From: Echinococcus granulosus
Taxonomy: Eukaryota; Platyhelminthes; Cestoda; Cyclophyllidea; Taeniidae
Reading direction: 5' to 3'
DNA length: 41,593 nucleotides
NCBI RefSeq assembly: GCF_000524195.1
Contig: NW_020170419.1
Location: 316,273-357,865, forward strand
Shown: one piece after another, positions 21,210 through 33,659 of the stretch
Numbering within the stretch: position 1 is the first letter of the stretch
Layout of the letters: each line of letters starts with the position of its first letter
Made by a program: the position numbers and the translations under genes
Notes under the pieces: generated by a model
What the model was told of the DNA's origin: nothing
Seen by the model: the letters and a program-made list of their open reading frames with translations, nothing else
The model's database searches: none

Positions 21210-24200
21210 ATGGAACGCACCATTAGTAGCATGCTGCTGGCAGGAGGGTGCACCCTTCTTCGAACCTCAATGTGAGTTGCAAGAAGATGTTCTTGTTAAC
21301 CATCATTGGGTAGTTTGCGAGATGCAACAGATGTGGGAGTGATCAGGCTAAAGACCTTCATGAAGAGAGCTGTTAATACAAAAATTGCGTAGAGTTATTG
21401 CTTTGCTTGCACAGAGGAGCAGTAAGTGCGAAGCTTACTGTTACTCAGTTAATGGCAACTCACCATTCCTTACTCATGTCATCGTGGCAGATGGACTATG
21501 TGGGTAAGAGAATCGCGCTCATTTATACATGAGGCATGATGTGATCACACAGGCTATGATATCATATGAGATTATACAGCCGTGCCAATTTTGCCTCAGG
21601 TCAAGCGGGCTTTATAATGAAAATCTGCAGAAATACTTTAGCCTTATTTCACAACTATGGTGTAGCAATAGGCAGATTTTACCGAATAAAATGTGTAGGT
21701 CCCCATTTATGCGGTGCATGAATGATGTTGCAGGAAAGCATGGCTAGAGATGGACTGACGTTTTGCAATTCCCTTGCAAAGCTGTCTTAAGGACAAATTT
21801 TTTTGGTGACAGACGATTAGATCTCACCAACCCCAAGGCCTAGTAGACGACACGGCTATTACAAGGAAATGATGAAGGCTGATTCTCTTCCCCACTTATA
21901 AAGTTCATGCTTCGTAAACACTTCTATTCCAACTTGATCACTCCTCTGAAGTAGGATGTGGCAGACCACAAAATTACTAAATCCGTTATTGGCTGTGATT
22001 GCGTTATATTTGTCTGGATGCCAAAGAAACAATAAATGCTTCGTTAATGTGCAACGGTGTGCCTAAAAAGTAACGAATTTAGGCAACACTTTACCGCTTG
22101 CCTCACAATTTTACACACTGCCTGATGGCATACAACCTTGGCAGGTGACAATCTAGTGCATAGTAGATTTAGCAAAGACTTGAGACAATAAAGTCTCAGG
22201 ACAGAAGTCCAGATGGGCAGGTAGTATGCAGCATCCAAGTAATTTTAATTTTAGTCTACTTACAATCGATTTAAATGGAAGCAAAGGCACTTTGCCTATT
22301 TGATTAAATATATATTGGGAGTACCCTGCGAAGTTTTTATGTAAAACATTGAACTCTTGCCCTGACTAAATGCTCACTTACCAATTATTATGCATCCGTT
22401 TTAGTGCTTCTTTTTACCGACCTCTGGGTTCAGTACTTCAGGATCAACGTGCCGCCCTGATCAAAATGTCTTCCATTGTGTGTTGCTACAGACTGAGAAA
22501 TAATCACGCTTTATAAGCTTCTCAGCGTTCCTCTCCGCTTTGTGGGCATTAGTGGCATCCGCCAAGCTGCAGAGGATGACGCGCCCTGGGTATTGGCCGC
22601 TCGAATAACACTTAATTTCTTATATAGGTCACTGATTAACAACAGTGATATGGTCTCTCCATAAAGGGATTGAAACTTGCAGGTGTGGGTGAATGTCGTG
22701 TGGGTATGGAAGTGCAAGTTCACATATCACACAGTTATGCTCATGGGTAGGTTCAGTGTCTAGTCAGGAGAAAATGAACAAAATTAGCGCATCTCGTCCA
22801 CAAAGAGTGCTTCCGAATAAAAGTGCCATCACAGAAGAATATTAAAATTTGCCTTTTATTTGTAAGTTCTCTGTTTGGAGAATACATTAACCGAAGCCTA
22901 GTGGGGTTGACTTACTGCTCTTATTCTCCGTTACTTCGAAATGAGTTTCACCCTCGGTACACTTGAATTTTTAGTAATTACGATGTTATTCGTGCAACAT
23001 ACCCTGCAGAGATATACGTTTCCTTCATAAGCATAAAAATACTTTTGTGTCCTTAGTCCTAATCATCCAACATTTCATATTTTAACATGTATATTTCGAA
23101 CTATATTGAAGTACACAACATTATTCCTTTTCTGGTTACTACAATACACACGTTACAAATCATATGCATTCTCATAATAGATTGGCGTTGAAGTAAGTGG
23201 CATCCAATTACGTGCAGCTTTTTACTTTACCTTATCGCACTTTCTAAGTCATATTTGGATGTGCGGATGCATGTGAAGGGGAAATTCTATGTAAAAAGAG
23301 GCAGAGCTACAAATTTATTCAAGAATCAACAAACGCAAGCAACTAGATTCCTTGAACCATTCATTTATTGAGCAAACACAAGTTAGAATTCAATGTAGGG
23401 AATCGATAGACTTTGCAAAGCTAGGAAAAACTTCAGCAATGAGCCGCGCCTGCAAGACTGGTAGGTAGGTGGTGGAGACTGACTAACCACCTAATTTGCA
23501 CAGCTAGTGTACATCTTTTGTAACCACCAATTTGGACTTAAGAAAGTATGAGAAACTGCTCACGAAGATGGCGTCTATCAAAAGTTCAAGTAAGCTAGTC
23601 TTTCTGGGTCTGTAATTACCGCGATTACAAAATATATGCAAATAACATGTGACACTGTTGGGCTTACTGCCAATAGAGCTTATGATGACAGAAAAAAAGG
23701 ACTACTTTTGCATTTAGTCTTTTCTTTTCCATTCTCCTCCATGTCTTCAATATACACTTTGGAGAACGGGCACAGTTATGATTTACGTTGATGCATTCGG
23801 TAGGATTATGAGGGATATTACTTTCAGTTCCCGTAATAAAACATCCGCACTCATCCCTTTCTATCAGGTAACTTTATTCATGCAAGAAGTTAAAGTAATC
23901 ATTAGTTTTTTTACTAGCTTCTGATATTTATAATAGGAAATAAAGAAAATTATACTTCCAAAATGATTAAAAGATGGATGAATGGGACGCGTTGGATTAA
24001 AGCAAACCTAAGTAAAATAACTACGCATAATTTGGACAGAATGCAAATCTTGCCTCCCTTCATTTGGTACCTTAATTTCTCCCAAAGATAATTAACAAAT
24101 AATAAATCTTAGTTGCATTGTCTGCGAAAGTTGTGGTGAGAGCAAAAGAAACTCGACAAGTTGACATGTCATCGGCATATTGGGTGGCGTAGACACGATA

Positions 24201-24739
24201 ACGTCCATCGACTCACGAGAGTGTCAGTTACCCCCCTTAGCCCACAAGATTGCACATTAAGAAATGCAGTAATTAGACATGAAAAACCCACAAAAGAAGA
24301 CAGGCACTTCCACCTCTCACGTGCTCTAGCTAAACAGATTTTGCCTAATTGAACAGCATTAATGTCAGACAATTTAGTGGTAATAGGGTTCACAAAAGAA
24401 ATGGCAAATAGTTTACAAAATACCAAATGCCAAGCAGCACTTTACTCTGCCTTTGGGAAATACTGCTTGCTAGAACGCAAATTGCTGTTTTCACCTTCGC
24501 CTGTCACAGAACACCATATGTGGTTGGAAGACATCACTATCCATTGAGTGATGCATTCGTGATTTACCATGCAACTCACTCAATGGCTGAAAGGCTGATG
24601 CCATCATGTGGCAAGTAAGTGATGTGATAAATTTGAAAATAATGCACAAACAATTAGTGTGTAAGCACGTGACATGCACATTTGTGGGTGTCACACCTGA
24701 ATCAGCTGGCGATTTGTCATTTACAACTCCATCAAATGA
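21210..24739 (+). CDS. Proposed four-exon small protein, function unknown
   Basis: Exon 1 (21210-21271) starts in near-ideal context (caagATGG), encodes MERTISSMLLAGGCTLLRTS and ends TCAAT|gtgagt. Exon 2 (22526-22627) encodes VPLRFVGISGIRQAAEDDAP and ends at a weak donor, TATAG|gtcact. Exon 3 (24510-24614) has an excellent acceptor (cttcgcctgtcacag), encodes YPLSDAFVIYHATHSMAER and ends GGCAA|gtaagt. Exon 4 (24706-24739) adds WRFVIYNSIK-stop. All junctions are phase 2, totalling 303 nt (100 aa). The Arg-rich, acid-free leader could target mitochondria. Exons 1 and 3 are the most convincing. Exon 2 has a rival open frame on the minus strand (RVILCSLADATNAHKAERN) and exons may be missing in the 1.9-kb third gap. 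The gene ends 174 bp before finger gene copy B. Confidence 0.35.
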
Positions 24740-24884
24740 AAAGAAGACAACGGGTCGGAGCAGGAGCATGCAAAGTATGGCGTAAGTGCTTAAAGCGCAC
24801 TTTGCTAAAGAAGAGATTTGCGTTAGGTAGTGGATGAGCTTTAATTAATTGTGTTTACTTTCGCTTGGATGTGTAGTAACTTCG

Positions 24885-24913
24885 GCTTCATATCTCAGTG
24901 TGACCTAGGAAAT
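24885..24913 (+). promoter_or_regulatory. 5' UTR splice acceptor of copy B
   Basis: ggcttcatatctcag ends at 24898, 15 nt before the ATG at 24914. It is almost identical to the acceptor before copy A. The conserved site marks the 5' end of the coding exon, by cis-splicing of a 5' UTR intron or by spliced-leader addition. Confidence 0.5.
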
Positions 24914-26726
24914 ATGACGACTCCTCCTGGTCCACCCCGTTTGCTTCCAAGAACATGTCAGTTTTAGCAACGAATTCCGTTTTTTTTACTGTTTTTGTGA
25001 TAGTATTTGTTATTTTTTGGCATATTCACTTATGTGTATTATACTGTATAAAATGCAGTCCCTTAAAATGCTAGTTTCGCCAGCCCAGCATTTCGTATGT
25101 TATTTTGGCCCATTTATGCATTAATAATCTTAAAAGTACCACGATTATCTTCTCACTTATTCACTACAAATCAAATCTACTAGATCAAGACCCATTCCAA
25201 TGCCGGAGATGTGGAATGTGCTTTTCCAAACGCGCATATCTAATAGAACATATGGAGCACACTCATCAGGGTAAGTTGACACTGTACTTGTTTATAATGC
25301 AGCGAACTTCCATATTTAGAATATATTAAAGAAAAATATGGAAGATATTGAGACCTGCGCTACCTGTACAGCCAAAATCAAAATTGTTAACTCATGCATG
25401 TCATTGTAAAGTGGATGTTGGCATTTATAGAAGCGAGAAACTTACTTTATATGAGTTGGCATAAATTTGATAAACTTCTGCAAATGTGACATGCCGTTGT
25501 TGAATAGACCCAGTTTTGTCATTGAAAGCAAAATATTATTATAAAAGTAGGGCATTGTTCACGTTTCCTTGCATTGTGCACCACTTTATAAAATAAAATG
25601 TAGGGTGTCAAGCCCTCCATCCAAGAAATGTAATGCTTAGAGCCCTCTATATGAGGCGAAATCAAATTCCTGTACTACAGCTGTATTGTTATTTGCACTG
25701 CAATGCTACTCTGCCTTCACATGATAGCGACGTTATTCTATCAAACAAAGAGTTTGAGACCGTTCTAGCAATTTATTTAGCCAAGAATTGGTATGCCTAT
25801 TTGCCTATTTGCCCAGTTCTATTCTCTTTGCTTTGGCAATTTATGAAACCTTGCCAGAATTTCTTGCTTTGATTTATTACTTCCACTACTTTCCTAGATA
25901 AAAGGTGGTTTCAGTGTCCACTGTGCGAAAAAGCCTTCCCCTGTCATGACGCGCTAAACCAACACCTTTTGAATATCCACGACAGTGAGTCACATAATCG
26001 CGAACAATTTGTACGTCTTTTCATGCAACAACTATTTTAAGAAGAAGGTTTGGATTGTAGGAATGCAAAAATTATTTTATCAAAATAACGGGTTTTTGTT
26101 ATTTCTGCATTTTTAAAGTTAATAATTTAGATGCTTTCATTTTAATGGATCATTCACCAACCGATGTGATATAGGTCTTCATACTTCTGCGATTTAAGGG
26201 ATGCGCTACAATATTTCTTAAAAGGCTTTATAGGTCGTTTTTATATCTAAGTGGGTTCAACATTTATATTGTTTAAATGGAAATTACCTGTCTATCGGCA
26301 TTGTCGCAAATGGTTCAGGAGACGCAGCACCCTGAATGATTGCCCGATAGCTAAACTTACTAAATTTGAACCTGCATTACCTGCCAAATATACTATTTTT
26401 TGGTATTTAAGGCATTTACTTTTTGAATCTCAAACTTCTAGAGAGGAAGCCATTTACCTGCCAATATTGCTCTACGTCGTTCTCACGAAGAGGCAATTTA
26501 AATCTTCATATTTCTGAAGTCCACGAGGGCAAGCAAAATATGTCCCAACGCTTGTTGTGAATTTTAAGCAAAGACTCCTTCTTACTATGCGACGTTCATC
26601 TTTCCACCTTCTTCTTTTGTAGGATGGCTTTATTACTGCAAGTATTGCAATGAGTCCTTTTCACAACGGAGCCTTTTAAGCAGGCATATTACTATAATTC
26701 ACGGGAGAAACTCAGATAGCTCATAG
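24914..26726 (+). CDS. Four-finger C2H2 zinc-finger protein, copy B (plus strand)
   Basis: The exons are 24914-24956, 25184-25270, 25898-25984, 26442-26528 and 26623-26726, all in phase 1, totalling 408 nt (135 aa). Exon 1 encodes MTTPPGPPRLLPRT. The single-finger exons carry FQCRRCGMCFSKRAYLIEH (about 18-41), FQCPLCEKAF (47-71), FTCQYCSTSF (77-100) and YYCKYCNESF (106-128), ending GRNSDSS-stop. All four fingers keep C2H2 ligands. It is the paralogue of 10249-12689: same exon lengths within one codon, same phases, same motif CRRCGM in finger 1 and RHIT near the end. Donors are gtaagt, gtgagt and, after the third finger, GC (GAGG|gcaagc), a recognised minor donor class. It is likely a nuclear DNA-binding protein. 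The two copies are head to head, with starts about 12.2 kb apart. Confidence 0.75.
26171..26235 (+). pseudogene. Dead finger exon in copy B (first)
   Basis: Reads SYFCDLRDALQYFLKG in one frame, like the second half of a finger, with no paired Cys. It aligns with 10776-10845 of copy A and sits in the same intron and order. Confidence 0.4.
26276..26355 (+). pseudogene. Dead finger exon in copy B (second)
   Basis: Reads VYRHCRKWFRRRSTLNDCPI. One Cys of the pair is Tyr and the first His is Cys. It is cognate with RRSTLNN in copy A (10625-10700). There is no usable donor, and the surrounding frame runs on into sequence outside the finger model. Confidence 0.5.
26529..26622 (+). other. 94-nt intron with GC donor
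   Basis: Reads GAGG|gcaagc at the start and cttcttttgtag at the end. GC-AG introns are a known minor class and the extended match is fair. It is the counterpart of the GA-donor intron in copy A. Confidence 0.65.
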
Positions 26727-28403
26727 GAGTGTGTTTCCTTCTTTTAATTTTTTCACCTACGGTTAAGGATTGTTGTAATTTTTCTGCTTAGCCATATCCT
26801 GAGGGAGGTTGTTCAATGGGATTATTTTCCACGTCGTTTGCAATTCACTCAGAAAGGGAACTGTTTTGAATTTTCGCATAGCAAACTATTATTCTCTCTA
26901 CTTGGCAGGTAGCATTTTCACCTAATACGTCTATTCCATAGAAAAATATCTTTGCATTTTCTAATTCCTTATTCACAATATGCTGCAATTAGTTGAGCAA
27001 ATGCACCTGACAGAAGAAACTATTTGGTATTACTGCGAAGTTGGCGACACTTTACCAAAGCTAAATCCACTTAGAAGTGTATTGAAAAAGAGGAGTTAAT
27101 ATTGCACGAAACCACCAAATACATCTTCTTATAAGCATTGCTCCTCTTCTTTTAAGTCGTTACAATTTATGGAATTTTTAGATTGCTACTACTACTGCTT
27201 TAAGCGTAAAACCACCAACTTTGAGGTCGACTTCTTTGACTTCCATATTAGAAAGCATATTGTACTGCAGTTTTCACAGCTGGTATCTCAGCATTTTAAG
27301 CCGCACATGCCAACACTGTCACCCAAATGTCTTCTTTTAACGTTCAAGGCAAAAAAAGGGATTTGTTGTGCCCATGGTCAAATGTAAATATTCACGAATT
27401 CACCTCACTCTCCTCACTTTCTTCTAGGACGGAATCACAGACACCATATTGCTCACCCTTTGCCGTCGTCTGTTAGACTATATGCTGATCAAGCAGTTTC
27501 CCAACTTATATGCGTGTACCATCAGGAGCACCACCGTATGTATGCTTCTATTCATTCGATAGAAGCACTGTTTTTAACTATTTCCGACAGAAGGAAATTA
27601 GTGTGTTTTTATGTATTATGTTTACTTTAAGCTTAAATCATGCTATATATTAAGAACAAATAAAATAAGTCTTTTTAAACGCTGTTTATTGTACAAGATA
27701 CACAAGCAGGGTTTGATTGGAAGTTATGTATGCCTCCCCAGTAAGTGGTTACTCGGGACACATAATCCCAAAATTGAGATTTTTTTGCATCTAACCTACA
27801 GGCAAAATGAATTTTACCAAAGAGAAATTTTATCATCATTCCTGTTGCATTCTAGGCAGATTATTGGCTTTCAAAGTATCTGGACCAACTTCTGCAGCAA
27901 TGTTTACTTTATCTAAAAGTAAATGGGAAAACACATACTGCCAATAAAACCACCGTATAACCTACAACTCTCCTGATTTAAACCCAGTAAAAATAGTTAA
28001 AAAGTTGTTTAAAGGATGTATATAGAAATAAGAAATAATAATAGGCTGTGTTTTGAGGATTTTAATAAACTGAACATTTGTGCAGTATGAGCCTCCTCTT
28101 GCGGCGGACTTTGCATGACTTATTGCACGGAGGATGTTTCACATCAGCACAGCATATAACTTCGTGTCGGATTTCGATAGCCATTAATGCCTGCGTGGAT
28201 TAATAAATCGGCCAAAAGAAGTTACATAAGTTTTATTTGGAAGGGAGAAAAATATGCAAACGTAAACATAAATCTCTTGAAATACTCTAACGGATTATTG
28301 CCGTCCATCCTAACTCAGTTGAGTACAAGATCGAAACGAAGATAGCAGTGCTGCTAAAGGCATTCCAAATTACTCTTAATCGTAAACCTACGGTTACCTA
28401 AAT
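26727..28403. other. Downstream of copy B, no gene supported
   Basis: An open frame near 27169-27387 includes CYYYCFKRKTTNF and FHIRKH, faintly finger-like, but it was not accepted. Other ORFs look random. Confidence 0.3.
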
Positions 28404-28838
28404 GTGTTTAGTTATGGTCTTGCATTTTGTGTCACTCCTAAGTTGTATTTTGTATTCGATGTTAACTTATTTTTGTGCCCTGCTTCTTACTCTTTTTGTG
28501 TGCCAATTTATCGATGCCAAACTATCCCACAAAACGTTTTAATTACCGATTGTGTTGGGCAAAGCTTTTGCATAATACGTAATGCAAGCGGTTTTGGTGA
28601 GTTTAAGGAAGATAATATGTTAATTTTTAGTGTGAGAGAATATGGGGAGGAAAGATTTGATATTGCCATAAGGCGGATAAACAATAACACAAAAGGGAAA
28701 GAATGGAAACTGGAGTGGACTAATGTTGTATTGAATGAAATGGCCCAAAAATTTTATAATTATAGTTTTTACTTTTCACCAGTTCATTATAGGGTAACCT
28801 TTGGGGAAATTAAGTGGATAAGTTGGCAAAACTGGTAA
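28404..28838 (+). CDS. Orphan ORF or exon, 144 codons
   Basis: This is the longest ORF in the window. Its second half looks coding, with charged and aromatic patterns such as FGEFKEDNMLIFSVREYGEE, KEWKLEWTNVVLNEMAQ and VTFGEIKWISWQNW. The frame ends next to a good donor, AAACTG|gtaaga, at about 28836, so it may be an internal exon whose acceptor could be tttttag near 28628 or lie further upstream. The first 45 codons (FSYGLAFCVTPKLYFVF) are less convincing. No domain was recognised. An ORF of this length is expected about once by chance in this much sequence, so the case rests on composition and the donor. Confidence 0.35.
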   Translation: MFSYGLAFCVTPKLYFVFDVNLFLCPASYSFCVPIYRCQTIPQNVLITDCVGQSFCIIRNASGFGEFKEDNMLIFSVREYGEERFDIAIRRINNNTKGKEWKLEWTNVVLNEMAQKFYNYSFYFSPVHYRVTFGEIKWISWQNW

Positions 28839-30014
28839 GATGAAAACTTAAGCAGTGCTTAAATCTGGGGTTCCAACTATTTTAGCTAAAAGAAGAATGA
28901 GAGTGTCGCACAGTTTGAATGGCACAAAGTAATTTGTCTTTCACCTGAGAGTTATAACTTTTCCTATTTCCAGCATTAATGCATACGCTTGCATACTATT
29001 CTCGAAACTCAATGACTGTATTTGCTTGCTGAAAAGGTGAAGCATACGTGAAACTATCCCGGACACACAAAACAGAATTGGCACAATTTTGATTTGATGG
29101 TGGAGTTTTTTACCCATTGGGTAAAATGTAAAGCGCATAAAATATATATGTATATAAGGGATGCGAGTGACGAAGTCTGTAACACCAATAATTAGATTTG
29201 TGAAAACCTTTTGTTAATGGCATTAAGTCATGTAAAATTAAGCAAAACCCAACATATCTAACTGGTCTCGCATGCCCAGCTTACAGTCCCACTGTCTGTT
29301 AATGGTCTGCAGGCGCTAGCATTGTTGCACACCACACATGAAGTTGCTATTCAGCCTAGAGCGTTAGCAAATTCAAACGTGTTGAATATTTAGCAAACAC
29401 ATTGCAAATACAAAAGTTATTAATAAATTCCTTAAAACCCGTGCTGCAAGCCTCTGTTCTTTCATTTGTTCATTTTAGTTTATTTCATAGAAAGTGTAAT
29501 TACTTGGCATCTCAGGGAAGAACTGTGACCTTCACTTTACTGATTTACCAGCTCTAAGGTTGATTAAGGCATGAATGAAACGTCCAAATGCTACTTTTGA
29601 GAAAAAAAATCCTCGTAAGTCTTCAAGATGCGATGCATTGTATTGCCTCGAACAGGTAGATGTCAGTCGTAGTTGTTTTACATTTGACAGGCCCTCACAC
29701 CATCACATCACGCCATGCAAGTAATTTTTTTGGACAAGTGGTAAGTCATAAGACATACCACTTAGAAACAATGACTAACATTAAAAGGTAGAAGAGGTCA
29801 TAGATTTTCGTATTAAGCTAAAGCTGATTCCCATCCTGATTTCCATCACCGAGGTAGTTTGGGCAAATACCACATTTATTTCTGGTGACATTCATTAATT
29901 AACAAGCTGCTCATCGTGAAAAATAAAATAATATATGTCCTACTTGAATTTGGTCATTACTAAGAAACATTACGTATGTTTCTAATGGGAACTTCCACAA
30001 TACCTTGATACAAG

Positions 30015-30075
30015 CGATGAGGGGTATTTGACACTTAATCACCGCCTTATGAATGCGGATACATCTATTGCACAA
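30015..30075 (+). CDS. Possible isolated exon
   Basis: 20 codons (DEGYLTLNHRLMNADTSIAQ) lie between cttgatacaag and a strong donor, GCACAA|gtaaggg. The frame stays open upstream as well. No partner exon or family was found. Confidence 0.25.
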
Positions 30076-30575
30076 GTAAGGGATTCAAGACTTTGGTGTC
30101 GATATCATTTGAAAAAGTTATTTGGCGTGCGATGTAGGCCATAACGTATATGCTGTTCCATCTAATAAAAGTACTCTCATCTTCTCAGAGATTACAGTTT
30201 CGACGGAACTGTTAGTTTTCCTAAATAAAGGGAACCCAAGAGAGGTTAGGACTGCTTATTTTTAAAAGGCGAATGTACATAACTCTTGATACATACAGCT
30301 TCAGTGCTCAGTGGATGACGTCTCTCATCGTACCTATAGACCACCTAATTTCATCATTGCCATCGCTAAATATCAAACTTAGCAGCACCCTCTAAGGTAC
30401 AATAAAAGGTTGTCATTGCTGCAGCATAAATGGCTTGTTTTGGGCGCTCCAATGAAATATTTATCTTCTTCATTTAACACCAGCACTTAAGAAACGACGA
30501 GAATTTGATAGTGATAAAATAAAATCAGCGTATAATAGGGGTACAGAGGCTGATGTTGCTTGGGTTATTGAAGTC

Positions 30576-30675
30576 NNNNNNNNNNNNNNNNNNNNNNNNN
30601 NNNNNNNNNNNNNNNNNNNNNNNNNNNNNNNNNNNNNNNNNNNNNNNNNNNNNNNNNNNNNNNNNNNNNNNNNNN
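30576..30675. other. Assembly gap (100 N)
   Basis: Exactly 100 N, so a placeholder of unknown true size. Confidence 0.95.
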
Positions 30676-33413
30676 AAGTATGTTCTGGTAATAACATATC
30701 CACGTTGCGTTGAAATCGTCCTAACTTCCGCGACACATCACTGCACCTTCAGGCTAAGAGCTAAAGACCAGTGAATGGACTGAGTTTAGGCGAGGAAATT
30801 CCTGTTTGTAAATGGAATTTTGGACTGGCAATTGCCACAAAGGTTGATAAAGGCATCTGCGCTAAGCCGTTTTGCAGTCTTTAAGCCATTTCGCCACCAT
30901 CGTAGCCTTCTATTCCCGGTTGCCTTCAAACGAAGGACACAAAACGCCCAAGAAAGTTCCTCGCGCTAGCAATTTAATCTTGGAAGGAAATAGCTTGCTC
31001 ACGATGCCGCGACAAATTATAACTAACAACAAACCCGATCTTAGCTTTCATTGACACCCATTTTGGCTAGATTTGTAATGACTACTAGGGAACTATTTAA
31101 CCCGTGTACAATGCCCACAATTCAAATATGTCTAGGAAGTAAATGCCGTTTTGTAAAGGCATGATAGTTTGCTGCCTGATGCTCCATCTAGGCGCATTCA
31201 GAATTCGCTCAGCCCACTGTTTTGTCTTTTTGATGGAAGTGAAGACGCCAGCATCTTATTTGCCACTGAAGTTGGACATTTTTGCCAGTTTACCAAATAA
31301 ACAACTTTCTAGGACGGAAATGAACCAAAGCTTTGGAAATATCATTACACAATGATTAGAAATACATGCTTCTGCCAAACTTGAGTTTTACTGCTCCATA
31401 ACTACTAATTATAAATGCACATACCGATGCACAAAATAAGAGGGATGTATAAAAATTATTATTATCTCAGTCACAAAATGCCACTGGGCGAGAGTTCAGC
31501 TCAAATGCCTTCCGCCATAATTGTTGGCAGCTCGCAGTGGACATTCAAGTTGACATCACAGTCGAAGGTGTGTTGCACCCATTAATAGGGGAATTTGCTA
31601 CGATTCCATATTCTTTCCGCTCGTAAATGGCATTTGCGCCGAGGCATTCTAAAAAGGGTTTAGCAATCCTTATCGTCTGAGGATGATAAGCTAGGCTTGT
31701 GCAATGCACTTGCCTTAAAATGGGCGTTTTTATACAAAATTGAGGTAGCGAGAATTTGCTGTTATGCATTGCTTACAGACTCAAATGCAAGCCATGATTA
31801 AAATATCTCATGTTGATTAAAAAGAAAAAGTAAAACACATGAGGCAAATTAGCGAATACGAATTGGCACGCTACTGTCTGTCTGCGAGCCGCAGCATAAC
31901 GGAAAATGGAACACTCCGCACATAGCACAATTGGAGGTGACATCTGTGCAGACCTCAAAGTTAATTTGGATGCGATTGCATTTTGCAAAATCGTATAATG
32001 AAAATTGGTCTTAGTTTGCATTAATAATCAAGAAGAAAGGCGAAGAGAGAAATATAGGAAGATTAATAATCTGTGGGAAGCGAATTGCATACCGCATGCG
32101 ACGCCACTTGAGAATAGCCCAGCGCAGAAGCGATCAAGCTTGCTTAGACTTGTTTGCCGGGGGGCAGGTCAAAGCAGATGCGAAATCACACAGATTATTA
32201 TGCTGAGGTTCCTTCAGCTCACTGGCCAAAGCAAAATTAGATGTGCAATCAAGCATTGCAATGGGATAGAGGGTGCTTGTCACTAATAAGCCCAGATCGA
32301 AGGAGTTACATCAATCCGTAAGATCGCCTCACCAACTCCTCTTGTCGTAATGTCAAAGTAAAACATTCCCTTCATTTTTGATGTTATCAAAATAAATGCC
32401 CTATTTCATGCCCAAATGATGAAAACAATTAAGCAATGTAAGCATGAATAATTTATAATATTTGTGTACCAAAATGCAAAATAACCTAAGAATTTGTTAA
32501 TCAAGAGCAGTTTGTGTTTACTTTATGTCTAACAATCACTTAAGTCAAATCAATTTCCAATGAGCAATAGTTCAATTTGTCAATTCAAGGTCACTGGCCA
32601 TAGTGGCAGATCCACGTTAAGGGAAAACCCTGCGAGGATAAAGATGCACAATATCCACTCTTCAGAGAAAGATTTTACTCAACTGACTCATGGTGAGAAG
32701 TTGCAAAGCTCCCAAAAATCCTATATTTCATGATAATTACAAACTTGTGTCTTTGGTTTGAATCTAAATTCCTGAATATGCTTCTGGCAGACAAGTCGCG
32801 ATGGCTTTTGTAATAACACTCCATTTTTCTCCTTTTGAATGATCGGCTTTTGTGCGGATAAAATATGTACATTGTGGGGAGTTCAAATAGGAGGATGAAA
32901 ATAACGTAGTGATTTGAGTCAAGCTGAACGCAATGGACGATCGTGCTGTCAAAGTTAACAAAAAAGTTTAAATTGAGCGATGCACCTCACCAATGAGTCA
33001 CTTCATCTTTCATTACCAAATATTGCAATGCTACAACAGTTAAAGTTCCACCTAAATTAAAGCCACTGCAATCGGTCCAATGGTGACCGACTTGCAATCC
33101 GTCCATAAATACGGTGACGACATTACAGCTATAAGAATGCAGTTATTTTTAACTGCGTGATTGACAATGCGATTCTTGTCACTCTTCAGTGAATACACCA
33201 AGGTCACTACTCCAGTCACATCGCTTATGCTACCACTCCCCTATCTCTTCAACACATTGGCAAAGCTACTTCCCCACCGGGCTACGGAGTAGTGCAGACA
33301 CCTGAAAAATGCTTGATGAATAAATTCTCACATCGTTCACACGATGACAGTATTGTATTCCACTAATGCCACCACCAACAACACCATCACCTTTGATGAG
33401 GTTACACGCGCGG

Positions 33414-33595
33414 CTGCAACTCAAGTGGATAAAATTGCCATAATCTGCCGCAGCACCAAGAACAAAGCGAAGGAGGTCAAGAAAACAAGCTGCTGTTATG
33501 GCTACGTTCCATGACCTAATCAACAGTCCGATTTCGATGTCTTTCTTGACACACGCTAATGTCAGGTTGTCTCCAAAGTAACTCACACTAGTAAA
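33414..33595 (-). repeat. Repeat module X, inverted copy
   Basis: The reverse complement of this segment matches about 33993-34180 at roughly 80% by eye, sharing ggaacgtagccataacagca and attatggcaattttatcc. An open frame on the minus strand (33266-33586) covers it, but the other copy is not open. Confidence 0.65.
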
Positions 33596-33659
33596 TCTCC
33601 ATTAAAATTCAAATGGGAAAGCAGCAATCCTCTTCGTGATTGGATCTCTGTTCCAAAGA

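Larger units (their letters stand above)
28839..33413. other. Mostly intergenic with scattered exon-like pieces
   Basis: Possible isolated exons are 29790-29850 (+), with LKLIPILISITE before a gtagtt; 30015-30075 (listed separately); and 30872-30970 (+), after a good gttttgcag acceptor. An open minus frame at 31545-31769 includes CIKTPILRQVHC. None could be joined into a gene. Confidence 0.3.

Noticed and set aside
24362..24547. 61-aa ORF (MSDNLVVIGFTKEMANSLQ)
   Set aside because: Poor start context, and it overlaps the better-supported exon 24510-24614 in another frame. Kept only as a possibility.
24640..24784. Open frame ending SRSMQSMA before gtaagtgc, considered as first exon of finger copy B
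   Set aside because: Its phase (2) does not fit the phase-1 entry of the first finger exon. The MTTPPGPP exon fits, and its counterpart exists in copy A.
33266..33586. 106-codon ORF on the minus strand
   Set aside because: Lies over repeat module X, whose other copy is not open in this frame, so it is probably not coding.
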